Origin: Asterias amurensis
Lineage: Eukaryota; Echinodermata; Asteroidea; Forcipulatida; Asteriidae
Direction: 5' to 3'
Length of the DNA stretch: 64,000 nucleotides
Assembly: GCF_032118995.1 (NCBI RefSeq)
Contig: NC_092667.1
Coordinates: 2,720,931-2,784,930, forward strand
The notes beneath the pieces are model-generated. The model saw only the letters and a program-made list of their open reading frames with translations, did not search any database and was not told where the DNA came from. Shown here piece after piece: positions 46,601 to 56,500 of the stretch (position 1 is its first letter; every line of letters starts with the position of its first letter). A program made the translations under genes and the position numbers.

Positions 46601-47120
46601 GCTGGGTGTTCAAGGCGCAGTAACATAGAAGATAGGTAGCTCAGTTGGTAGAGCGCTGGCACATTAATCTGTAAGTCAAGTCCCACTCTAGTCAATATTT
46701 CTTTGTTCAACCCCAAATCATTTAAAATTTACCCAGTCAGTTTCCCTTATGGTTTATCATACTAGTAAATTCCAACTTTAATATTACAAAACTTGTACAT
46801 TTCTTTCCCAGAATCTTTCCCAAGTGATTAAGGAGGCAGTGAACCTTCAAGGAAACTACACAGAGCGGCTTCTTCAAGCCCAGGTGGAAGAGGTTCAGGA
46901 AGATCTGGATTATTACTTTGAGAAAACCGCCCTACCACGTCCTGCAGCCCTCGGCCCACCTCCACGAACCAAGTCCCCGCCTCGTGTACCTCCGAAGAAT
47001 AAAACTGCCAGCATCAAAAGTGGCGTTGCAGATGGGAAGAAGAAGTCACTCGGGAGTGAGCTGTCGAAAGGATCAGCTAAGTCGTCACGGTCAAAGACAC
47101 CGAAATCGGTCAAAAGCTAA
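42404..47120 (+). CDS. C8orf74-like protein (five exons)
   Basis: It resembles human C8orf74, an uncharacterised protein; its biochemical role is unknown. Exons: 42404-42454, 43325-43520, 44346-44572, 45555-45731 and 46812-47120, all with consistent phases, giving 319 aa (human 294). Matching landmarks are ESILLDYLHDTLMFAV and GFPWLQV, then FFATFMRHYKLYQFVF, ELCVETPP, and IWEYNQKLASIETEEQAR leading into a helical, probably coiled-coil segment. The last exon holds AVNLQGNYTERLLQAQVEE and a proline- and lysine-rich tail ending KTPKSVKS. I chose the ATG at 42404 for its context (AAGATGG). An in-frame ATG at 42179 would add 75 residues that look like UTR. Confidence 0.88.
43620..43697 (+). repeat. 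CAA trinucleotide microsatellite
   Basis: About 23 CAA/ACA units in C8orf74-like intron 2. The opposite strand reads as poly-leucine, a by-product. Confidence 0.97.
44605..45330 (-). mobile_element. tRNA-derived SINE (minus) interrupted by a family A MITE
   Basis: The SINE runs from its tail (GCGCATTTTACAATAACCGT) to its head (GTGTCATGGCCGAGTGGAAT on the minus strand). It is interrupted at 44849-45234 by a complete family A element with TTAA on both sides. Removing it rejoins GCATCTTGCTTAAGGACAC, as seen uninterrupted at 21127. Confidence 0.92.
45767..45950. repeat. Diverged, shortened family B relative
   Basis: It begins GGGACACGTTGCCTTGGATC and has GATCCACACAAATGTGCCTC and AATTGCGTGGTTAC but lacks the central palindrome and ends CGATCCAAAGCATTATCTCCC. 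It is much more diverged than the two 390-bp copies. Confidence 0.8.
45985..46260. repeat. Repeat fragments including a tRNA-like stretch
   Basis: 45985-46100 belongs to the AAGGGGCACTTC repeat. 46150-46255, read on the minus strand, has AAGCTCATCAGTTTAGTG and GGGTTCAAATCCC, an A/B-box pair of a SINE. Confidence 0.55.
46342..46755. repeat. Hairpin element and tRNA-derived SINE carrying a LINE tail
   Basis: 46342-46486 is palindromic (GCAAGGGCCAAGTTTGA to CTTTAGTCCCTTGC, with TTGTCAACCA and TGGTTGACAA). From 46495 a SINE head (GAGCGCTGGCACGTTAATCTGG) is cut by a 3' LINE tail (46553-46625, matching 17031-17105); a second head (GGTAGCTCAGTTGGTAGAGC) follows at 46637-46755. Confidence 0.7.
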
Positions 47121-47717
47121 GAGCAGAAATTCATTCATGTTTCTCGTTTTGTCTTTCAAAAATATCTATTGAGGATACTCAATGTCAGGCCTAGAATTAA
47201 ACGCAAGCCATGGCCACCAGTGCCCCTGGTATTGGCCTTGGTGCCCCTTCAAATGTTCCCATTGACTTTAAGATTTTCCAATGGAAGTGCCCTTTGTAAA
47301 ATGAAAATGGTCTTGCCCTTTGAACGGAATTCCAGGCCTGGGATGTTTATCTTGGTTCGACCATCTTGGTTTTTCTTCCAATGATATTATAGCAATCACA
47401 TTGAAGCTGTGAGGGCAAATAGTCTGGCCCCCTTTTCATACAATATTGATAAAGTGTGCATTAGTATTATTGCATGTAGGGAATAAGACCAATGTGGCCA
47501 ATATGCAATACTTCACATATCAGCTCATTTTGAACTGAACAATAACAAGTTGTTTTAAGATTAACGACATTGGCACAATTGTTTTATTTATTGACTTTTC
47601 TATCAAGTAATCAGTCCACAAGAACATTCACTCATTTTAACACAGTATTTAAGTTGGAGATGAAAACTTTATTTAGCGTCAACAATGTTACTTACATTTG
47701 TTTTTACGTTCAGACAT
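47121..47717. other. Region after the C8orf74-like gene
   Basis: It contains a CAGGCCTG-type repeat at 47187-47345 (CTGGTATTGGCCTTGGTGCC, GATTTTCCAATGGAAGTG, GGAATTCCAGGCCTG) also seen at 57048-57216. No further exon was found. Confidence 0.5.
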
Positions 47718-48107
47718 TTAAAGGAACACGTTGCCTTGGATCGGTCGAGTTGGTCTTTGAAAAGCGTTTGTAACCGTTTTTTATAAAATGCATATGGGTA
47801 GAAAGATGTTGTAAAAGTAGAATACAATGATTCACACAAACACGCCTCGAAATTGCGTGGTTTTCCTTTTACCTCGTCGACTAACACGTCGGCCATTTAT
47901 GGGGGTCAAAATTTTGACTCCCATAAATGGCCGACCATGTTAGTTCGCACAGTAGAAGGAAAACCACGCAATTTCGAGGCAAACTTGTGTGGATCATTGT
48001 ATTCTACTTTTAAAACATCTTTCCAACCATATGCATTTTATAAAAAACGGTTACAAACGCTTTTGTTTTGACCAACTCGTCCGATCCAAGGCAACGTGTT
48101 CCTTTAA
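47718..48107. repeat. Family B foldback element (390 bp), copy 2
   Basis: Same length, ends and centre as 21638-22027, with only about three base differences that I can find (for example ACACG for ACATG near the left end). TTAA borders both sides. The near-identity implies recent movement or gene conversion. Confidence 0.93.
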
Positions 48108-49929
48108 CACAGTTATCCTTTGATAGAGAACATTCGCCTGTGTGAACAGTTTAGCAGCAATGCCCAAATCAGCAGCAAAAGGCAGTGAGTTTTTTTTTTT
48201 CTATTTCCAATCAACCAAAAGTCACAAAATTGATCATGTCTGGACTTGATCATTTAATATTTTAGTGTACTTCAGATTATTTCCTTAAAAACAAAACAAA
48301 TGTAGAGCGGGATAAAGCCCTGTTCAAAATTCCTGCGAATGCAATTGCGAAGCAAATTTTAACGTCGCAGGGCTGTTTTTGCAGCAAATGTTTCACAGGA
48401 GTTGAACACAGTTCAACTGTTTCAAATTATTCACTGATAATTTGTGATGGAAGGATGACCCAGGCTTCACACAGGAAAGCAGGATCTCTACTGGGTTTAT
48501 CTTGCATGCATTTGCAATTTGTTTTTATGTACTTCGAAGAGATGTATTATTGTTAGTAATTTTGTTATACCAATATCACCAATTCGTTTTAATTTATTAT
48601 TTGTCTTTCACTCATTTCATGGTTTAACGATAACTCACTATTACACTTCACGAACTTATCCTGCACTGCAGAGAGGGTTATAAAGTAGTGTCATTGCTGT
48701 TAATTTTGTAATGCAAATATCACCAATTTGTTTTAATTTCTTATTGTTTTTTCACTCATTTCATGGTTTAACAATAACTCACTATTAAATATCACCAACT
48801 TTCACAAAGACTTTATAAATATTTAACGATAAAATGTATATATATTTACTTGATTTTCAAAAGAATTTATTTATCTTCCAAAGTCAACAACACAAAGATT
48901 TAAAATTGTAAAGAAATGTGTAAAATGAACACTTTAATTGTCAGAAATGCTTGATGCATCTTGGTGAATAATTGAACCAATCACCCATATAAAGATGATT
49001 CAATATGTCTTGTTACTTTTGGTACACGTTGGCTTCAGATTGGACCCATAGCCCAATTTTATAGAGTAGCTAATCACAAAACATGTTTGCTTACAGTATA
49101 GCAGTGTATCATTCATGACACTGTTAGCGGACTGTTTAGTTCACAAAGTTAAGAGGAAAACCACACAATTTCAAGGGGTATTTGTTTCAATCATTATATT
49201 CTACTTTTAAACATCTTTCCAACCATCTTAGTTTCATAACAAAGGCTTTTTAAAGCCCAAAGCATCCAATCAGAAGGTCACCTAGACCCATTTTCATAGA
49301 GCTGAGTAACGACCGAAGCGCTGCTAAATCATAAGCACATGAAAGTGCATGCTAACCTTCCGGTGCTTACTGCAAGAAAATGAATGACGTCACAATGTAA
49401 ATCCATTGTGAACGCACAAGACAGCTGCCTAATTTTCTTGCTCACTTGTGAAATACCTTTACACCTTAGCAAATTTTTCTATTACAGTAAGCAGATTTGT
49501 TTTCTTACCGTTGAGCAGCGCTAAATGCAAATTGGGCCCTGTTTGCAGCCAACTCACAACATGCATCAACGTGTTAAATGACAAATTTTCATGTATAATA
49601 GCTTTTTTCAACTCAGGGAGTTTCTTGCATTTATCACTAAATCACATGTGTATGTTTTGGTATTATATTCCTTTATAATAAAACTTCATTTGAATTCTAT
49701 TGTTGAAAAGCACAGTCGAGTTTACTTATTATTTGCAGTATGTGTTTAAAATTTCACAAAGACCAAAGGCCAATTTTATGGATAAGTTAATCACAAAACA
49801 ATTTTGTTTACCAGAAAAAAGGGTTGTCAGCCACTATGCTGTAGCAGTATGTGACACTGTTGTGCTGAAATTTAAGAAAACTTAGCTTGTCAATTCTTTG
49901 GCCTTAATATCATTCAGAACCATTGTACC
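48108..49929. other. Gene-free DNA with local duplications and repeat fragments
   Basis: 48552-48660 and 48698-48797 are partial tandem copies (TTCACTCATTTCATGGTTTA). 49140-49262 is a decayed family B half (GGAAAACCACACAATTTCA). 49282-49545 is a family G relative, from CCCATTTTCATAGAGCTGAG to CAAATTGGGCCC. No exon was recognised. Confidence 0.6.
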
Positions 49930-50236
49930 TTAAAGGCAGTGGACACTATTGGTAATTGTCAAATACTAGCATTCACACTCAGTTGGTGTATCTCAACATG
50001 TGCATAAAATAACAAACCTGTGAAAATTTGAGCTCAATCGGTCATCGAATTTGCGAGATAATAATGACAGAAAAATAACCCTTGTCTTACTTCTTTCTCG
50101 AAAACTATCACACTTCAGAGGGAGCCGTTTCTCGCAATGTTTTATACCATTAACCTCTCCCCATTACTCGTCACCTAGAAAGGTTTTATGCCAATAATTA
50201 TTTTGAGTAATTACCAATAGTGTCCACTGCCTTTAA
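49930..50236 (+). repeat. TTAA-flanked MITE, family A, internally deleted
   Basis: It has complete ends (TTAAAGGCAGTGGACACTAT and GTGTCCACTGCC followed by TTTAA) but lacks the central palindromic part, giving 307 bp. Confidence 0.88.
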
Positions 50237-51151
50237 AATTAATGTTCCCATAGACCAAGATTTTTCACTGATTTTGCAAAATGAAAATGGCCTTGCCCTC
50301 TCAAAGATGAAATTCCAGGCCTGAAGCCCTAAATCTTAATCAGCAGGTTTTTGATATTCAAATCGTGTTTGAATATCCCATTACCAAATTAATTACACTA
50401 ACAAATCACAGTACATAATCATATTGTTATTACATGTTGGCAGAAGCATTTTGCTTGGAGGAGCGGGGAATATATCATATTTTTATCATTTACTAAGATC
50501 ATTCTCCACATTGACGAAATCAAACACTAAACATGGCGACTCAACACCGAAACTGTTTTGTTGGACTCTGATCTGACTAAGGTGGTACATGTGTGCCTCA
50601 CCTGATCCCACCCATGTAAAGGCCGTGTCGCACCAAACTATTTCTCAAAACGTCCGAACTCATCCTGAAAATGTAGTGTAACAGGTTTGGTCTAGTTAGA
50701 ACGTGTAGCTTTGGCCTGAAATGTCCTTAATGTGCAGGACTGGATGGGTGCCCAAAATTTTTGAACAGGCTTAAAGTTCTGGAGCATCACAACAGACCGT
50801 AACAAGTTGCTACTACAATGTACGTCCACTATGTTTGCACACAGTTTAAGCCTGTTAAGCTACTTATTTTCAGAGCGTAGTGAGAACGAGTTCGTAGTGA
50901 TGGGGGCCTAAAGCATAATCAGTTTACTAGTGCAGTCCTCAATCCAACACCATTCAGTAACTCAACACCCAAAATGGAAACTGTTGGACTCTGTTATATG
51001 GTGGTATGACCGATCCAATATGGTTAGGGATAATCATTAGTTTGCAATTTTGGTACAGAGTCAACCTTTATTTATAGGAAGTGATAAAATATTAGTTCAG
51101 CGTTCAATATGACTCAAAGAAACATTTTTTCTCGTGGCATTTGCTAAGGCA
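50237..51151. other. Intergenic DNA, 3' side of RNF146
   Basis: It contains short repeat scraps (GAAATTCCAGGCCTG at about 50310) and two similar stretches with ACACCAAACT/CAACACC near 50540 and 50950. It should include the RNF146 3' UTR on the minus strand; no clear poly(A) signal was chosen. Confidence 0.4.
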
Positions 51152-52901
51152 TTATAATGCAACATCATCGTTCTGTCGTTGGCGTGTTCGACGCTGGCGT
51201 ACCGCTCTTTCAGTAGGCTGAACTGGCACTGTTGTCAGCTCATACACAACGTCGTCTGGTGTGGAGATCTGAAGTGAATGCATGGAGTCATCCACACTGG
51301 TTGCATCCACACTATCTTGTTGTGGATGACCAATTGATGTCTGTTGATTGCGTCTTCCTGGGTTTGTCTCGGGTGCTGAGCTGACTCGTTGAGGTCTCAT
51401 AAGTGTGGGTAGTCCTTGTGGATTTCTTCTGCTGTTTGAGTTTATGTTTTGCGACGTTGCTGTTGGGTGCTGTGTAGTCCCAACCGGATGGTTTGAGTGA
51501 CCTCGCTGCAGAGGTCGTGACCTTTGGTCATCACATTGTGATTCCGGCCGCTGGACATCATCGTCGTCATCATCATCACTACCATCATCATCTGCATCAT
51601 ACTGATCAACAGCTGCAAATGCATCCCTCCCCACCCCTGCTGTTCTCCTCTTGGTCTCATCCAGGCTATGCTCACTCACACTGTTATGGTCAATACCATT
51701 CTCCTGTGAGGGGACACTTTCCTGTGAGGGGACACAACCACCAGCAGCTGCTGTCTCACTTTTCTCAGGCTCTGATGTCTGATCCTCCGTTGTTGCTGAA
51801 CTGTCTTGATGTGCAGCGATTTTCAATCCTGCTATTCCTTTCTTTGGGGCACTGATCAAATCCCTTTTGATGCGTCGACGACGCGACTGGTCATGTCTTC
51901 TCATCTGAAGCATATTGTCCAAATCAACAATATACATATACCCAGCGATCAACAGCTCAAAGGATCTTTTCTTGGCGTTGTAGCTTTCCTCTAGTTCAAC
52001 ATTTGTCCGTTCATCATACTGCCACCAGCCATTCCTCCCTTCGTAAAACCATGCGTAATGATCGGTTTCCGTTTCCAAGTCCACTTCTTTTGTCTCCTTG
52101 ACGTCCTTACCAACAAGTGTCGGATTGTTGAAGTATTCAACAGGGATAGCCTGCCTACAGAGGGCGCACCGTCGACTCTGGTTCGCAGCTCCTTTGACGC
52201 AGAGGAAACAGAAGATGTGGGTGCATGGAAGTTTGACTGGATGGATACATGTCTGGAGGCAGACTGCACACTCTGGGACGTCTGGTGAATGGTCTGACAT
52301 CTTAGTATCTGGGGAACAAACAAATTCAAACATTAAATTTCGTTGTTTTATGTAGTTTAAGTGTTACATTGTTTAATAATAGTTTACTTTTTAAATGGAG
52401 TTAAACTTGGGTTTATTATGAATCTGAGAATCAAAGACAAAGGAACACATTTTTAATTTATCATGCTGATTGATTAATATTAATCAAATCAGTATCACAA
52501 TTATTAACAAAAACTTTACACGCTTGTTTTTATTTTTTGAGAAGCACAATTTCAAATGTGACAATGAACTTTCATGACTTTGAAGTTTTATTATATTTGT
52601 TTAATTTAAATTTAAATTAATATTCAATTCATTTCAACTCAGTCATTCATTCATTGTTTACTTTATTACATTTATCAATTTGATCGAAACACAGCAGTAG
52701 TAAAAAACAAAAAGAATTTCACCAGCAAATGAACTTTTATCTCGCCTTTATCATGCAACAACAGAAAAGAGCAAAAGTAGATTTCTTTTTCAACAACAAA
52801 ACAACAATTATGACAATAAATATTGAACACTTACCGTCCGGTAGAGTTTCCTTCTTTGTTGCTGGGACAGACGAACTTCTTTTTACTAAATTGTCAGCCA
52901 T
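51152..52901 (-). CDS. RNF146: E3 ubiquitin-protein ligase RNF146 (RING + WWE), two coding exons
   Basis: RNF146 (Iduna) binds poly-ADP-ribosylated proteins, such as tankyrase targets including axin, and ubiquitinates them. Exon 1 is 52835-52901 (starts MADNLVKRSSSV) and exon 2 is 51152-52308; phases agree, giving 407 aa (human 359). The RING is C3HC4: C36, C39, C51, H53, C56, C59, C70, C73 (ECAVCLQTC, PCTHIFCFLC, RCALC). The WWE domain, about 105-180, has YAWFYEGRNGWWQYDERT and IAGYMYIVDLDNMLQMRR, followed by the basic RRRRIKRDLISAPKKGIAGLK. The long tail is acidic in part (an Asp/Ser run) and has RTAGVG and RPLQRG, which fit the loose tankyrase motif RxxxxG. Human RNF146 has one coding exon; here a start 34 codons further in, within exon 2, is also possible. 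Confidence 0.95.
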
Positions 52902-53582
52902 TTTCCCCCTAAAATACCAGAAAGCTTTTGTCGAATAAAGGGGAATTTATGAACACATCTTTGGTACGATGTCAACCACACTGCACACACAAACACCAAA
53001 ATCCCAAGTGAAGTCGATCACAGGCTAGGCAGCAGTACAATCGTCACAGTGTCACACAGAGCGCTCTCTAAAATAGTTGAAAAACGCCCCAAAGTAATTT
53101 CCCCTATTACTTTCTTCAATGACTAAATGGGGCGAATTGGTTTATAGGACCACATATTCTCCGACGACTATCCGATTACTTAGGTACATAAACCAAATAA
53201 TCGATTCTTGGTTTCAAGAACGCCTATTTTTAAAATTCCCGTTAATGCTCCACGTTATTTTTGGGAAGAAACAAAATCCCATTAGGCTCGCAGAAGAAAA
53301 TGTTGTCGGTTAATAAAGGAATCGATACTTTGTTCAGAATCGAATATTTTCGTTTGATAGACCCAAAACTATTTGGTTAAAATGGAGAATAACACAAAGA
53401 AAACCTCAGAAAAGTTACACATTTCAATTAAAACTTCATTCACACTTTAAATATATAAATGTAACAATTCAAGATACTTAGAAAATAACATAAATAAATA
53501 AGTTAATACGCCAACAAGTTTGCAATGCATTCTGGGACTTTGAACTTCCGGTGAGGGAAAAAGGTACATGCGGGAAATAATC
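52902..53582. promoter_or_regulatory. Shared upstream region of RNF146 and EIF3E
   Basis: 681 bp separate the two start codons, which point away from each other, so the genes probably share a bidirectional promoter. I see no TATA box; CTTCCGG occurs at 53543-53549 (ETS-like) just before EIF3E. The stretch also has two ATCGATTC/GAATCGAT motifs (about 53198 and 53318-53341). Confidence 0.5.
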
Positions 53583-56500
53583 ATGGCGGAATTCGACCTT
53601 ACAACGAGAATTGGACAATATTTAGACCGACATCTGGTCTTTCCACTGCTGGAGTTCCTGTCAGTGAAAGAGGTAATGATCCTTATAATGTACTTTTGAT
53701 AATGTGAAATTTTTGACAAGATAGATTTCTGTCAAAGTGTGTTTTAAAGTTGACTACAAATTGAAAGGGAGTTTGCCCATTTTCCGGACAGTCATGTTGC
53801 ATTGGCCATTGCAAATGCAATTTTTCAGCAATGTAGATTGAGCGGAATCCAGTTCATATTTTATAATCTGATGTTAAGTCAGACAGACTCAGATTATAAA
53901 TGGGCAAAAGAATCCCTGTCAAAACATGATCGACTGTGTTTTCATTGTTTTCAGCTGTTTTTGAAAAAGCATGACAAGAATTTGACCCGACAAATCAATG
54001 CCCGGGAAAGTGACAATTTTTACTTGACAGTTTCAGTTTGGTTTGTTTTCTGTAATCAAGCGATAAGCCCTACCCCCAAGGCCTAACTGAAATAATGTTT
54101 CTCTGTTTCTTTGTAAAAGTTGGGCGCGATCGGTCTAGATATCCTGCAGCTAGCTGTCGACCGATCACGCAAAGAGTATATTGGGCAATTTGCACGATTG
54201 ATTGATCATGCTGGAATGGTTTTGTGCGATCGACCAATTGCGCAGAAATGATATTGCGCGGTCAGTCGCAAGCTGGAATGGTTTTTCCCCTGATCGATGG
54301 ATTGCCCGGAAAAGTTTCCGTATGGTGCCACCACTTTTTCATTCGATACGAAATAATATAGTATCTAATTTACCTCAATGAGATATCCCTTTTTGTAAAA
54401 ATGAGTGAAAAAGTGGTGGCGCCATACGGAAAGTTATCTGATTGCCCAATTAAAATTATTGCGTTAGCGTTCCATCGCGCAAAACTTTTCCTGCATGACC
54501 GGTTGATCGCGCAAAACCATTCCTGGGCAATCAGGCGATCGCACAAAAGCATTCCTGCAGGAGCTGTCTATCGATTGCTCAGACATATTTATTGCGCGAT
54601 CGGTCGACAGCTGGGCGAACAATAGATATTCCAGTATCACAGCAAGATCGACCAATCTTGCCCAACATAAACATTGGTATTATTGACTTTGTTTACTATA
54701 GTTAAGTCAGTAGGCTGATCCTTATTTATATTATTTAATTCATGAACCATACATCAAAATAGTATAAATCAACTGTGTAACACTGACTATAGTTGGGAGT
54801 AAAAGATATCTCTATAGTGTTGGGAGGTCATTAAATTAAAAATAAATAAAAAATAGCTCTACTGCACTTGCTGCTTAACTGGCAAAATGTCATTACTTTG
54901 AAAAGACGGAACAAGTTGCCTTGAGAAGCAACCCTAGTGACGAGTGTAGTGTAACCCACTCTCTAAAAACATAATCATAAAGTTGTTTATCCCCTCGATT
55001 CTACACATAGAACACCTCTTATTTTCACATTTGAATTTCCATAGAGAAAATGAAACCAAGAATGCACACTTTCGGTACAGAAAAGTTCACAGATTTACAA
55101 ATAATTTACAGGGTTTACAGAAGGTAATGGTGAAAGACTTCTCTTGAAATATTATTCCATGAAATGCTTTACTTCTTGAGAAAACATTAAAACAATATCA
55201 ATTCTCGATATCGAGAATTACGGATTTATTTTAAACACATGTCATGACACGGGCGGAAACAAGGGTGGGTTTGTCCCGCTATTTTCTCCTGACTCTTCTT
55301 CCGATGACCGATTGAGACTAAATTTTCACAGGTTTGTTATTTTATATATAAGTTGTGATACACAAAGTGTGGGCCTTGTACAATACTGTTTACCGAAAGT
55401 GTCCAATGGCTTTAAGTTTAAACCTTTGATATTATCTTTTTTCTTTACAGATCTACAATGAAAGGGATATGTTGGATGGAAAACTTCAGTTGCTAAGCAA
55501 CACAAAAATGGTAAACTTGTAGGGTTTTACACTTGGTTACTTGTACATGGCATCAGTTGCCTGTCAAAAGGTGCTCCTTCAAAAGTGTCAAATTGACTAA
55601 GATTTTCCAATGGCAGACCCCTTTGCAATTACATATTTTGTTTTTTCCCCATTGCAAAGGTTTTGGCATTGCTGCTTCTTAAAATAGAAATCAAAACATG
55701 TAAAGTATTTTGTTGTGGATTTGGTTTTTAATTTAAGAAAAATGCTTTTAAAGGACTGATTTCATGGTCAATTGAAAGGTTCTTTTTCGTTTTATTTGGT
55801 TTGTTTGAATGAATTGCTGGACTCCTTGATTTGACTGTGAACAGTGTTGTAGCCACAATGAGTGGTGGCAGGCTGCCTGTAGTGAACTTAAACATTTTGC
55901 CCAGCACTCTAAGCCATACACTGAGCCACCCTGCACAGATATCCCCCAGATCAAGTCAAAACATTGTCCACTGTGCATTGATCTCAGACACTGCTGATGA
56001 TATATTCAAATATCACAGGGAAAGAACACAGTCAAAAGGCCATTTGACTTACTACATGACCCCATAACATAAACAGTTTGGATACATAGCTTTGTGCGTA
56101 CTTGAAGCTTGCATTTCAGCAAGATGACCCCATATTTAAACATGAATAATTTTGTTGATTGACTTAAACAATTTGGGATTTAGAGCCCACCACTAAAATT
56201 GGTGCATAGCTACAACCCTGACTGTGTAAATTGATCTTATAATTGATTGATTACTTAATTATTCGCAAACAGGTGGACTACATTATGGATGTGTTTAGAG
56301 GACTCCATCCCGATAAAGAGGTTCCTCCAGGTGAGTTATATCATAACATAAACAGAACCATTTAAACTTATAAGGCGCTATTCCATCAAGATCATAGCGC
56401 ACTCGAAAGCAAAAAACATGAAAGAAGGTGTAACTGTAATGAGGTAACGGATTCCCTACAGACAGTAGGTCAAATTGTTCTGAATCATTGGCCTAACTAC

